Positions 52,333-61,519 of a stretch of DNA of 64,000 nt are shown piece by piece. This DNA comes from Lachnoclostridium sp. Marseille-P6806. Its GTDB lineage: Bacteria; Bacillota; Clostridia; Lachnospirales; Lachnospiraceae. Location: positions 310,001-374,000 of the forward strand of contig NZ_LR130575.1 of assembly GCF_900625025.1 (NCBI RefSeq), read 5' to 3'. Position numbers and translations under genes: made by a program. Numbering within the stretch: position 1 is the first letter of the stretch; the number at the start of each line of letters is the position of its first letter. The notes under the pieces were generated by a model. That model searched no databases. It was not told where the DNA came from and saw nothing but the letters and a program-made list of their open reading frames with translations.

Positions 52333-53146
52333 GGTCGGCTCGTCCTCCCTGCTTCATGCGGAGACCGGGCGGATGGATTACCGGCAGATCGATATGCTGA
52401 CGCGGGAGCTTTCCAATATCAAGAACGGAGGGCGGGAGGTCATTCTGGTATCCTCCGGAGCCACGGCCGTAGGCCGGGAGGTGATTCATTTTGACCGCCG
52501 GGATCCCATGGACGACAGCCGCATCACGTTCAAGCAGGCCTGCGCCGCCATCGGGCAGGCACGGCTGATGATGATTTATCAGAAGTTTTTCAGCGACTAC
52601 AATCAGATCGCCGGGCAGGTGCTCATGACGAAGAACACCGTCACGAACGTGCTCAGCAATTACAATATCCGGAACACCTTTGCAGAGCTCCTGCGGCTCG
52701 GCGTCGTCCCGATCGTCAACGAGAACGATTCGGTGGCGACCTACGAATATTCTGTCGGAGATAATGACCATCTCTCTGCAATGGTCTGTTCGCTGGTCGG
52801 CGCCGACCTGCTGATTCTTCTGTCGGACATCGAGGGGCTCTACACGGACGATCCGCGCCGTTCGAGCAATGCCGAATTCATTGAATACGTGGACAATCTG
52901 ACGGAGGAAATGTTGCAGATGGGAAAGGGTTCCACCGGCAGCGAGAGCGGTACGGGCGGCATGAGCACCAAGCTTAGCGCCGCGCAGATCGCCACAAAGA
53001 GCGGCTGCGATATGGTGATCGCCAGCAGCCGCGATCTGCATATTCTCGATGACATCATGGAGGGGAAAAATGTGGGAACGCTGTTCCGAAGCAGAAAGGA
53101 CCCGGATTTTGATCTGCGGGAATATATCGAGGCAACCATGGACTGA
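52250..53146 (+). CDS. proB: glutamate 5-kinase
   Basis: A 298-residue amino acid kinase, first step of proline synthesis. After about 23 extra residues it reads KKIVVKVGSSSLL, then VSSGATAVGREVI, VLMTKNTVTN, FAELLRLGVVPIVNENDSVAT and the Gly-rich GTGGMSTKLSAAQIATKSG. The length indicates the form lacking a C-terminal PUA domain. ATG 52250 has GGAGGAATTT immediately upstream, inside the 3' end of the preceding gene. The next step, ProA, is encoded two genes on, with a folate enzyme between them. Confidence 0.94.
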   Translation: MNPKLLSHHAENLAYRSELKQRKKIVVKVGSSSLLHAETGRMDYRQIDMLTRELSNIKNGGREVILVSSGATAVGREVIHFDRRDPMDDSRITFKQACAAIGQARLMMIYQKFFSDYNQIAGQVLMTKNTVTNVLSNYNIRNTFAELLRLGVVPIVNENDSVATYEYSVGDNDHLSAMVCSLVGADLLILLSDIEGLYTDDPRRSSNAEFIEYVDNLTEEMLQMGKGSTGSESGTGGMSTKLSAAQIATKSGCDMVIASSRDLHILDDIMEGKNVGTLFRSRKDPDFDLREYIEATMD

Positions 53147-53192
53147 CAGGGCGGAAGAGCAGGACACCGCGGAAAAGCAGAATGCCGGCAGG

Positions 53193-53792
53193 ATGGAGGA
53201 ACGGAAGCGGCTCCGGCGCCGCATGAAGCAGCTTCGCAGCGCCATGGCTCCGGAAGAGCGTGAGAGAGCGGACCGGCAGATTTTCTTTCATCTGCAGGAG
53301 CTGGAGGCATACCGCTCCGCCCGCATCATTCTGAGCTATATCAGCATCGGCGCCGAGGCGGACACGCGGGCCGTTATCAGGAAAGCACTGGCAGAGGGCA
53401 GAACGGTCTGCTGCCCGGTTTCAGACACCCTTGTCCGCGGAGAGGCCGGAATCATGCGCTTTTACCGGATTGAGAATCCGGATGCGCTGCGGCCCGGCGT
53501 ATTCGGGATCCCGGAGCCGGAGCCCGATTCCGCCGGGGAACTGCGGCCCGAGACGCTCCGGAGTGCAGAGCGGCAGGAGCTCCTGATGCTCATGCCGGGG
53601 CTCGCCTTTGACCCGGATCGGAACCGCATCGGCTTCGGCGGAGGCTATTACGACCGCTATCTTCGGGAGCACGGGCCGCTGCCGACTGCGGCTCTGGCCT
53701 ATGCCGGACAGATCGTTCCCCATATCCCGGTGCTGCCGCACGACCGGCGTCCGGACTGCATCATCACGGAAAACGGCGTGATCGGCCCGTGA
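53193..53792 (+). CDS. 5-formyltetrahydrofolate cyclo-ligase family protein
   Basis: A 199-residue enzyme of the MTHFS family, which returns 5-formyl-THF to the folate pool with ATP. It has an N-terminal KRLRRRMKQLRSAM helix, a central PGLAFDPDRNRIGFGGGYYDRYL with the Gly/Tyr-rich active loop, and a C-terminal ALAYAGQIVPHIPVLPHDRRPDCIITE. ATG 53193 (MEERKRLRRR) fits the family start but has only AGG directly before it. A longer frame to 53049 overlaps proB. Its location between proB and proA suggests one transcript. Confidence 0.88.
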   Translation: MEERKRLRRRMKQLRSAMAPEERERADRQIFFHLQELEAYRSARIILSYISIGAEADTRAVIRKALAEGRTVCCPVSDTLVRGEAGIMRFYRIENPDALRPGVFGIPEPEPDSAGELRPETLRSAERQELLMLMPGLAFDPDRNRIGFGGGYYDRYLREHGPLPTAALAYAGQIVPHIPVLPHDRRPDCIITENGVIGP

Positions 53793-53824
53793 TTTCCCGA
53801 AATTTCTGTATGGAGGTATTCAGC

Positions 53825-55084
53825 ATGACGACTCGTACGAGTGATATCAGGCAGTTATGTCAGAGAGCGAAGAGAGCCTCCGCCGAGGTGCAGCAGCTCC
53901 CCGCAGAGAAAAAGAACGCGGTTCTTCTGCGCGCTGCGGAGCTGCTCTGCGCGGAGAGCGGGAAAATTCTGGAAGAAAACCGCGCCGATCTGACGCGGGG
54001 ACGCGAAAACAATATGCCGCAGGGACTTCTCGACCGTCTCGCGCTCGACCGCGGACGCATCGAGGGTATTGCCGAGGGACTGCGGCAGGTCGCGGCGCTG
54101 GAGGACCCCATCGGCGAGGTGCTGGAGGAATATGAACGCCCCAGCGGGATCCGGATCCGCAAGGTGCGCGTTCCTCTCGGCGTGATCGGCATCATCTACG
54201 AGAGCCGGCCGAATGTGACGGCGGATGCCTTTGCGCTCTGCTTCAAGTCGGGAAATACTGTCATTTTGAAAGGCGGGAGCGATGCGCTCTGCTCCAACCG
54301 CTGTCTGACCGGCATTCTCAGGGAAGCGCTCGCGGCGGAGGGCGTCACGGAGGACGCCGTGAACCTCATTGCATCGACGGACCGGGCGGACACGGCGGAG
54401 TTTCTGACCATGCGCGGCGAGGTGGACGTCCTCATTCCCCGCGGCAGCGCCGGCCTCATCCGTTTTGTCACGGAAAATTCCCGCATCCCTGTCATCGAGA
54501 CGGGAGCGGGAAACTGTCATATCTATGTTGACAGGGATGCGGATATCCAAAAGGCAATCCCGATCATCGTGAACGCCAAGACGCAGCGTATTGGCGTCTG
54601 CAATGCGGCGGAGTCACTGGTGGTGCACTGCGGCATCATGGACCGTTTTCTCCCCCTGCTCTCGGAGAGCATGCGGGAGCACGGCGTCCGGCTTCGCGCG
54701 GACGCTCCCTCAGCGGCATTTCTGCCGGATTCGCAGCCTGCGACGGAGGAGGACTTCCGTGCGGAATATCTTGATTATATCCTCTCCGTAAAAACCGCGG
54801 GCAGCATCGAGGAGGCCATCGCCCATATCAACCGCTGTCATACGGGGCATTCCGACTGCATCGTCACGGAAAATCCGGAGGCGGCGGAGCGGTTCCTGCG
54901 CGAGGTCGATTCAGCCTGCGTCTATCACAATGCCTCCACCCGCTTCACGGACGGCTTTGAATTCGGTTTCGGAGCGGAGATCGGCATCTCGACGCAGAAG
55001 CTCCACGCCCGGGGGCCGATGGGACTGCGGGAGCTCACCTCCTGCAAATATCTGATCCGCGGAGACGGAACCATACGGAAGTAA
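53825..55084 (+). CDS. proA: glutamate-5-semialdehyde dehydrogenase (gamma-glutamyl phosphate reductase)
   Basis: A 419-residue NADPH enzyme, second step of proline synthesis. The catalytic Cys is in KTQRIGVCNAAESLVVH. RVPLGVIGIIYESRPNVTADAFALC and LIPRGSAGLIRFVTENS are family blocks. The C-terminus GFEFGFGAEIGISTQKLHARGPMGL is typical. ATG 53825 is preceded by GGAGGTATTC. An in-frame ATG at 53789 is less supported. It is the last gene of the 49337-55084 run and converges on the polyamine transporter with a 26-base gap, in which no terminator stands out. Confidence 0.96.
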   Translation: MTTRTSDIRQLCQRAKRASAEVQQLPAEKKNAVLLRAAELLCAESGKILEENRADLTRGRENNMPQGLLDRLALDRGRIEGIAEGLRQVAALEDPIGEVLEEYERPSGIRIRKVRVPLGVIGIIYESRPNVTADAFALCFKSGNTVILKGGSDALCSNRCLTGILREALAAEGVTEDAVNLIASTDRADTAEFLTMRGEVDVLIPRGSAGLIRFVTENSRIPVIETGAGNCHIYVDRDADIQKAIPIIVNAKTQRIGVCNAAESLVVHCGIMDRFLPLLSESMREHGVRLRADAPSAAFLPDSQPATEEDFRAEYLDYILSVKTAGSIEEAIAHINRCHTGHSDCIVTENPEAAERFLREVDSACVYHNASTRFTDGFEFGFGAEIGISTQKLHARGPMGLRELTSCKYLIRGDGTIRK

Positions 55085-55110
55085 AATGAAATGTGTCGGC
55101 GTGAAGCGGT

Positions 55111-56997
55111 TCAGTATGATTTCAGCCGGATCCAGAGATCGTTGTAGTACCGGTCCATCGCCTCCCCGAGGTAAGTAAAGGTCTGGAGGTTGTCATACTG
55201 CGAGAGTTCCGGGAACAGCACCGGAGAATTGCGCACCTCTTCATCCTCAATCAGGGCGTGGGCGCCCTCATTCGGGGTGGAGTAATAAATGTAGTCAAAA
55301 TTCATCAGCGCGATCTCTGGACGGCACAGGAAATCAAGGAAGCGGTGCGCGTTTTCCACATGCTCCGCACCGGCCGGGATAACCCATCCGTCGATCCAGA
55401 GATTGGTTCCCTCGCGGGGAATCACATATTCCAGATCCGGATTTTCCTCCTGTGTGTAGAGCGCCTCACCGGAATAGATCACTCCGATCGCCGCTTCTCC
55501 GGCGATCATTTTGTCCCGGACCTCGTCGATCACATAGGCCTGCACCAGCGGCTTTTCTTCCATAAGAGAAGAGAGCGCCGCCTCGAGCTCTGCGGGATCA
55601 GTGGTATTGGAATCTGCGCCGTTCCGGATGAGAGCAACCATGAAAGCGTCGCGGACCGAGTCCTGCATCAGAATATCGTCCTTGTAGCGGGGATTCCAGA
55701 GAATGTCCCAGCTCTCCATATCATCTTCGGGGTCCACCAACGTTTTGTTGTACAGTATTCCGACCGTGCCCCAGCAGTACGGTACGCTGTACCGGTTCCC
55801 CGGGTCGAAAGAGCGCGCCTGCGCCATATATTTTTCGCCGATATACCCGGAAGCATTGGGGAGCAGCATCCAGTCGAGCGGCTGAAGAAGCTGATTCTGA
55901 ATCATTTTCTGTATCATATAATCCGAGGGACAGACAAGATCGTAGCGGGAGGCTCCGGCCGCAACCCGCGGATACATGATTTCGTTTGTCTCAAATTCAT
56001 CGTATACCACCCGAATCCCCGTCTCCTCCTCGAAGAGTTCAATCACGTCCGGATCGATGTATTCTCCCCAGTTGTAGACATAGACCACATTGCTTTCGGA
56101 TGCCTCGGCTCCGGCTTCCTCCCCGGCGCTGCCGCACGCGGTCAGAGAGCAGGCGGATACGGCGAGCCCGGCGACAAGGAATGCCGCAGGCGCAATTTCA
56201 AGGATGCTTCTTCCTCCGGGTGCTTTTTTCCGTCCCGCCTTGCTCCGACTTCCGTTAAGCAGGAGCAGAAGAATCAGAATGACGACGAAGATCAGCGTGG
56301 ACAGCGCATACATCTCGGGCTTGATTCCTTTCCTCACCTCTGTGTAGATCTTGGTCGAGAGCGTATCGACGCCGGCACCCTTTGTGAAGTGCGTGATGAT
56401 GAAATCGTCAATGGACATGGTGAACGCCATCAGCATTCCGGAAATCACTCCGGGCATGAGCTCGGGCAGGACGACGCGGAAAAAGGCCCGGACCGGCGAT
56501 GCCCCAAGATCGAGCGCCGCCTCAAAGTAGCTCTTGTCAAGGGCGGTGAGGCGGGGCATGATGCTGAGAATCACGTAGGGTATATTGAACGTGATGTGCG
56601 CGATCAGAATGGAGCCGTAGCCGAATTTCAGCCCGAAGCTCAAAAAGAGCAGCATCATCGAGATGCCCGTGACAATATCGGCGTTCAGCATGGGAATATT
56701 CGTGACGCCCATGACGGCCCGGCGCGTCCTCCGCTTCATCTGCACGATGGCGAGACAGGCGAGCACGCTGATCACGGTCGCGATCAGCGAGGAGAGGAAC
56801 GCGATCGAAAGCGTGTTGCGGAGCGCCGCCATAATCGATCGGTCCCCGAACATGCTGAGATACCACTGCGTTGTGAAGCCGCCCCAGTGTCCCCTCGATT
56901 TGCTCCGGTTGAACGACTGCACGACCATGACCGCAATCGGCGCATACATAAAAAAGACGATCAGGAAAATATAGACCCGCTTCAGAAATTTTGTCAT
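55111..56997 (-). CDS. potCD: spermidine/putrescine ABC transporter, fused permease (PotC) and binding protein (PotD)
   Basis: A 628-residue fusion. Residues 1-260 form a PotC-type permease with about six membrane segments and the EAA loop EAALDLGASPVRAFFRVVLP (159-178), which docks onto PotA. A hydrophobic segment at about 268-286 ending in SLTAC looks like a lipoprotein signal and probably now acts as a membrane anchor. Residues 303-628 form a PotD-like polyamine-binding protein (VYVYNWGEYIDPDVIELFEEETG). ATG 56997 (MTKFLKRV) follows a short gap after potB. A frame open to 57039 overlaps potB and is rejected. Confidence 0.9.
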   Translation of the reverse strand: MTKFLKRVYIFLIVFFMYAPIAVMVVQSFNRSKSRGHWGGFTTQWYLSMFGDRSIMAALRNTLSIAFLSSLIATVISVLACLAIVQMKRRTRRAVMGVTNIPMLNADIVTGISMMLLFLSFGLKFGYGSILIAHITFNIPYVILSIMPRLTALDKSYFEAALDLGASPVRAFFRVVLPELMPGVISGMLMAFTMSIDDFIITHFTKGAGVDTLSTKIYTEVRKGIKPEMYALSTLIFVVILILLLLLNGSRSKAGRKKAPGGRSILEIAPAAFLVAGLAVSACSLTACGSAGEEAGAEASESNVVYVYNWGEYIDPDVIELFEEETGIRVVYDEFETNEIMYPRVAAGASRYDLVCPSDYMIQKMIQNQLLQPLDWMLLPNASGYIGEKYMAQARSFDPGNRYSVPYCWGTVGILYNKTLVDPEDDMESWDILWNPRYKDDILMQDSVRDAFMVALIRNGADSNTTDPAELEAALSSLMEEKPLVQAYVIDEVRDKMIAGEAAIGVIYSGEALYTQEENPDLEYVIPREGTNLWIDGWVIPAGAEHVENAHRFLDFLCRPEIALMNFDYIYYSTPNEGAHALIEDEEVRNSPVLFPELSQYDNLQTFTYLGEAMDRYYNDLWIRLKSY

Positions 56998-57004
56998 TTC
57001 GTCC

Positions 57005-57823
57005 TCACTTCTCCGGGGCGCGGTCGAGCGCCGCCTCAATGACCATGTTCAGAATAATGAAAATCATCAGAATGATCGAGAGTCCGCTGCCCAGATTCCA
57101 GTCGTAGGCCTGTGTGAACTCCTGCTCGATGATGTTGCCGATGAGCAGGATCTTATTGCCGCCCAGCATCTGACTGATGACAAAGGTCGTCAGCGCGGGG
57201 ATGAACACCATGGTGACGCCGCTCACGATGCCGGGAACGGAGAGGGGCAGAACGACGCGGAGAAAGGTCTGTCTCCGGTCCGCGCCGAGGTCGTGCGCGG
57301 CATGAATGACGCTGTCGTCGATCTTTGCCAGCGCGTTGTAAAGGGGCAGCACCATATACGGCAGAAAATTGTATACCATGCCGATGACGATGGCCTGCGG
57401 CTTATTGATGATGTAGATGGACGGAAGATGCAGGAAACGCAGGATGGTGTTGAGTATTCCCGTCTTTTCCAGTATGGTCTGCCACGCCATGGTGCGCAGG
57501 AGCGTATTCATCCACATCGGAAGAATAAAGAGCAGAACGATAACTGCCGCCCGCCCGGTCTTTTTCTCCGTAAGAATCAGACACAGCGGGTAGGCGATGA
57601 GCAGGCACAGCAGCGTGCTCACGAGGGACAGCGCCATGGAAAGCCCCAGTGATTTCAGATACTCGGGCCTTGTGATGATGGCGATATTGGCAAGGCTCAG
57701 GCGCCCGGCGCCGTCCGTGAAGCCGTACCAGAACACCATGAGGAGCGGCACGACGATGAAAATAACCGCCCAGCTGAGATAGGGCGCCGCAAAGAGCGCG
57801 CGGACTTTATCTGATCTGATCAT
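57005..57823 (-). CDS. potB: spermidine/putrescine ABC transporter permease
   Basis: A 272-residue inner-membrane permease with about six membrane segments. It has the PotB-type N-terminus RALFAAPYLSWAVIFIVVPLLMVFWYGF and the EAA loop (HAAHDLGADRRQTFLRVVLPLSVPGI) in the cytosolic loop before the last helices. ATG 57823 (MIRSDK) overlaps the end of potA by 17 bases, with GAGGAGG about 12 bases upstream on the minus strand. The gene sits between potA and the potCD fusion, so all transporter parts are present in three genes. Confidence 0.92.
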   Translation of the reverse strand: MIRSDKVRALFAAPYLSWAVIFIVVPLLMVFWYGFTDGAGRLSLANIAIITRPEYLKSLGLSMALSLVSTLLCLLIAYPLCLILTEKKTGRAAVIVLLFILPMWMNTLLRTMAWQTILEKTGILNTILRFLHLPSIYIINKPQAIVIGMVYNFLPYMVLPLYNALAKIDDSVIHAAHDLGADRRQTFLRVVLPLSVPGIVSGVTMVFIPALTTFVISQMLGGNKILLIGNIIEQEFTQAYDWNLGSGLSIILMIFIILNMVIEAALDRAPEK

Positions 57824-58898
57824 TTTCCGACACGGCCTCCTCATCCTCTGACGCGGGCTTATTCATGATCTGGATATTGAAAGGATCGACGCCGATCCGG
57901 ACGCGGGTTCCTTCCCCGAACATCCGTGTGGAATGAACCAGCCATTCAAAGCCCCCGGCCATCACGCACATTTCATAGTGCACGCCCTTGAAAATAACAT
58001 CGGTCACCTCGCCGGTAAGCCCTCCGTCCGCTTCCCCGGCGGCGGTGAGCTCCACATCCTCCGGACGGATCACGATATCCACCGGCTGCTCCGTTCCGAA
58101 GCCGGTATCGACGCAGGGAAATTCCTGCCCGAGAATCCGGACAAGACGGTCGCGGATCATCGTCCCGTCGATGATATTGCTGTCGCCGATAAAGTCCGCG
58201 ACAAATGCGTTCTCCGGCTCATTGTAGATGTCCTCGGGAGAACCGATCTGCTGGATATAGCCCTGATTCATGACGACGATGGCGTCGGACATGGTGAGGG
58301 CCTCCTCCTGATCATGCGTCACGTAAATGAACGTGATTCCCAGCTCGTTCTTGAGGCGGATCAGCTCATACTGCATGTCTTGACGGAGCTTGAGATCGAG
58401 TGCGCCGAGCGGCTCGTCGAGCAGAAGAATGCGGGGCTCGTTGACGATGGCCCGCGCAATGGCGACGCGCTGCTGCTGGCCGCCGGAAAGAGAGCTCACG
58501 GAGCGGTGTTCAAGACCCTCAAGGTTCACAAGCTTGAGGGCATAATGAATCTTGTCCTCGATGAAAGCCTTGTCCCGGCCTGCAATTTTCAGTCCGAAAG
58601 CAATGTTCTCCGCCACATCCATATGCGTGAACAGGGCATACTTCTGAAATACTGTGTTCAGCGGACGCTTGTTGGGTGCAAGAGAGGTGATATCCCGGCC
58701 GTCGAGAATGACTCTGCCCGAATCCGGTTTCTCAAAGCCTCCGATGATGCGCAGCGTCGTGGTCTTGCCGCAGCCGCTCGGACCAAGCAGTGTCACGAAT
58801 TCGTTCTCGTGAATCACAAGATTCAGATCGTCGAGAACGGTCTGTCCGTCAAACGCCTTGGAGACATGCTCCAGCCTGATCAGCTCTTTCCTTTCCAA
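57807..58898 (-). CDS. potA: spermidine/putrescine ABC transporter ATP-binding protein
   Basis: A 363-residue ATPase starting at TTG 58898, which is set 11 bases after GAGGAGG on the minus strand and reads MERKELIRLEHVSKAF. Walker A is LLGPSGCGKTTT, the signature LSGGQQQRVAIARAI and Walker B ILLLDEPLGALD. A C-terminal TOBE regulatory domain follows (IVIRPEDVELTAA). An in-frame ATG at 59012 would add 38 basic residues, but it has no Shine-Dalgarno and no homology. It powers the PotB/PotCD importer. The 283-base gap 58899-59181 upstream shows no clear promoter to me. Confidence 0.88.
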   Translation of the reverse strand: MERKELIRLEHVSKAFDGQTVLDDLNLVIHENEFVTLLGPSGCGKTTTLRIIGGFEKPDSGRVILDGRDITSLAPNKRPLNTVFQKYALFTHMDVAENIAFGLKIAGRDKAFIEDKIHYALKLVNLEGLEHRSVSSLSGGQQQRVAIARAIVNEPRILLLDEPLGALDLKLRQDMQYELIRLKNELGITFIYVTHDQEEALTMSDAIVVMNQGYIQQIGSPEDIYNEPENAFVADFIGDSNIIDGTMIRDRLVRILGQEFPCVDTGFGTEQPVDIVIRPEDVELTAAGEADGGLTGEVTDVIFKGVHYEMCVMAGGFEWLVHSTRMFGEGTRVRIGVDPFNIQIMNKPASEDEEAVSENDQIR

Positions 58899-59181
58899 TG
58901 CACTCTTTTCCTCCTCAAGGCTCTTCTGCGCCGCCTTGCGGCCGGCGCGCGAACAAGAAGCCGCTTTCCCCTGCGGCCGCGCTTTTTCTGCGCCCGCGGG
59001 TCTGCGGCGCATTGCATTTATTGTATCGGAAACACTTCCGGATTTCCATGAAAAGTTTCACCGGAAAGACGATTTATGATAAGATGACAAAAGACCGGTC
59101 CTCGCTGCGCAGAGCCGGTTCCCGGCCCCGTATCCGTGCAGGTCCGAAGTGTGGGCGCAGCAGTGCAGTACGAGGGCAGAT

Positions 59182-60315
59182 ATGGCAGAAAAAAACAGGA
59201 GCCTTACAGAAAAAAACGCGGCCCGCAAAGAGGGCCGCATCGCGGACGGCGCGAAATATGTCGCGTACGTTTCCAGCTATACCTCCGCGCAGAAAGACAA
59301 ATTCGGCATCCGCATCTATGACGTGGACATGGAGCGCGGTCTTCTTATTGAAAAGGATCAGGTCGAGATCACCAATTCCTCTTATCTGACGATTTCGCAC
59401 AGCCGGCAGTTTCTCTATTCCATTACGGACGAGGGGGTGGAGAGCTTCCGCATCACGGGCGGAGGGGATCTTGCGTTTATCGGCCGCGCGTCCATCAACG
59501 GAATGCGGGGCTCTTATCTCTCCACGGACTATACGGATCGCTGGCTCTTTGTATCCGGCTATCACGACGGGAAAATCACCGTGCTGCGCATCCGCGAGGA
59601 CGGCTCCGTGGGAGAAATCACGGACGAGGTATATCACAAGGGACTGGGAAGCATCGCCGAGCGCAATTTCCGCCCGCATGTGCAGTGCGTCAAGATGACG
59701 AGGGACAATCGCTTTCTGTGCGCCTGCGACTTGGGACTCGACAACACCAGCGTCTATTCCTTTGATCCGGTTCGCGGCAAAATCCGCCATGTGGACACCA
59801 TCCACAGCGAGCAGGAATCCGCGCCGAGGCACATCAAGTTTTCTCCCAACGGACGCTTTGCGTATATTGTTCATGAGCTCAAGAACGTCATCGACGTCTA
59901 CCGGTACACGCTGGAGCAGAATGACGACCCGGAATTTGAGAAAATTCAGACTATCTCAACGCTGAACGATTATCACGCGAGCAATTCTGCGGCGAGCGCG
60001 CTGAATTTTTCAGAGGATTCCCGATATCTGATCAGCTCCAATGCCGGCGACAACAGCGTCGTCATTTTCCGGATCGATCAGGAGACGGGGCTTCTGCAGC
60101 GTGTGCTGTGCCTGCCGGTCAGCGGCGATTATCCGAAAGACGTGGAGATGTTCCCGGACAACCGCCATCTGGTGTCGCTGAATCACGAGTCGAATACCAT
60201 GACGTTCTTCCGCGTTGATCTGGACAAGGGACTGATCGTCATGTGCGCAAAGGAAATGAAAATCGATCAGCCGAACTGCTGTATTTTCCACCGGCTGACC
60301 GAGGGACAGCAATAA
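59182..60315 (+). CDS. lactonase family (6-phosphogluconolactonase-like) beta-propeller
   Basis: A 377-residue protein with repeated beta-propeller blades (YVAYVSSYTS, LTISHSRQFLYSI, VKMTRDNRFLCACDLG, IKFSPNGRFAYIVHEL, LNFSEDSRYLISSNAGDNSVVIF, VEMFPDNRHLVSLNHESNTM), matching the YbhE/Pgl lactonase family. The family hydrolyses 6-phosphogluconolactone in E. coli, but many members are unassigned. The first 20 residues are basic and non-conserved. ATG 59182 has GAGGG upstream. It diverges from the polyamine transporter and is followed by aroC after 64 bases. Confidence 0.82.
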   Translation: MAEKNRSLTEKNAARKEGRIADGAKYVAYVSSYTSAQKDKFGIRIYDVDMERGLLIEKDQVEITNSSYLTISHSRQFLYSITDEGVESFRITGGGDLAFIGRASINGMRGSYLSTDYTDRWLFVSGYHDGKITVLRIREDGSVGEITDEVYHKGLGSIAERNFRPHVQCVKMTRDNRFLCACDLGLDNTSVYSFDPVRGKIRHVDTIHSEQESAPRHIKFSPNGRFAYIVHELKNVIDVYRYTLEQNDDPEFEKIQTISTLNDYHASNSAASALNFSEDSRYLISSNAGDNSVVIFRIDQETGLLQRVLCLPVSGDYPKDVEMFPDNRHLVSLNHESNTMTFFRVDLDKGLIVMCAKEMKIDQPNCCIFHRLTEGQQ

Positions 60316-60379
60316 AGCGCCCCGCGTCGGGAGCGGGACAACCGGCGGAGTGCCTGTCCGCAGGAGGGAGCAGAACGAT

Positions 60380-61489
60380 ATGGCGGGTTCGGTTTTCGGA
60401 AGCATATTGAAAGTTACGACATGGGGCGAGTCCCACGGCCCTGCGATCGGAGCGGTGCTGGACGGCTTCCCCGCCGGAATGGAGCTCTGTGAGGCGGACA
60501 TCCAGCCTTTTCTCGACAGACGCCGGCCGGGACGGACAGCCGTTTCCACGCCGCGGCGAGAGGACGACAGAGTGGAGCTCCTCTCGGGGGTGTTTGAGGG
60601 AAAAACGACCGGTACTCCCATCTCCATGCTGATCCGCAGCAATGCGCAGCGCTCCGCGGATTACGGCGATCTGAAAGACTGCTTCCGGCCGGGTCACGCG
60701 GATTACGGCTACTATGCGAAATACGGCATCCGCGATTACCGGGGCGGCGGCCGCTCCTCAGGGCGCGAGACGGCGGGGCGCGTGGCAGCCGGTGCCGTTG
60801 CCGCGAAGCTCCTGCGGGAGCTCGGAATCGACCTCTTTGCCTACACCGCCGCCATCGGTCCCGTCGCCGCCGATCCGGCGGCGTTTGACCGCTCACTGAT
60901 TGCGGCGATGCCCACTGCCATGCCTGATGCGGAGGCGAACCGCCGCGCCATGGAATATCTCGCACAGTGCATGGAGGAAAAGGACTCCGCGGGCGGCGTG
61001 ATCGAAGCGGTGATCCGCGGCGTTCCTGCCGGCATCGGCGACCCCGTGTTTGACAAGCTCGACGCAAGGCTCGCGTCGGCCCTCGTCTCCATCGGAGGCG
61101 TCAAGGCCGTCGAGATCGGCGACGGAATGGCGTCGGCCGCCGCAAAGGGCTCTGAAAATAACGATCTATTTATCGCAGACGAGGCCACCGGAGGGATCAC
61201 CGCCGCCTCGAATCACGCCGGCGGCATTCTGGGCGGCATATCCGACGGCTGCGACATTCTTCTCCGCTGCTCCATCAAGCCGACGCCCTCCATCTTCCGC
61301 GAGCAGACGACCGTCGACGAGAGCGGGGCCCCGCGCCGGCTCCTCATCCGCGGCCGCCACGATCCGGTCATTGTACCGCGGGCCGTCGTGGTCGTCGAGG
61401 CTATGTGTGCTCTGACAATACTTGACGCCATGCTCTGCGGCATGAGCGCAAGAGCGGAGGATGTCCGCCGCTTTTACCGCAAAAAGTGA
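60380..61489 (+). CDS. aroC: chorismate synthase
   Basis: A 369-residue FMN-dependent enzyme giving chorismate from EPSP, the product of AroA encoded at 18280. Motifs are VTTWGESHGPAIGAVLDGFPAG near the N-terminus, RPGHADYGYYAKYGIRDYRGGGRSS with the conserved His and Arg, and the C-terminal RHDPVIVPRAVVVVEAM. AGGAGGGAG precedes ATG 60380. An in-frame ATG 60350 lies before the Shine-Dalgarno and is rejected. It is followed by tgt after 30 bases. Confidence 0.96.
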   Translation: MAGSVFGSILKVTTWGESHGPAIGAVLDGFPAGMELCEADIQPFLDRRRPGRTAVSTPRREDDRVELLSGVFEGKTTGTPISMLIRSNAQRSADYGDLKDCFRPGHADYGYYAKYGIRDYRGGGRSSGRETAGRVAAGAVAAKLLRELGIDLFAYTAAIGPVAADPAAFDRSLIAAMPTAMPDAEANRRAMEYLAQCMEEKDSAGGVIEAVIRGVPAGIGDPVFDKLDARLASALVSIGGVKAVEIGDGMASAAAKGSENNDLFIADEATGGITAASNHAGGILGGISDGCDILLRCSIKPTPSIFREQTTVDESGAPRRLLIRGRHDPVIVPRAVVVVEAMCALTILDAMLCGMSARAEDVRRFYRKK

Positions 61490-61519
61490 CAGACCGAAGC
61501 AAATGACAGGAAACGGATT

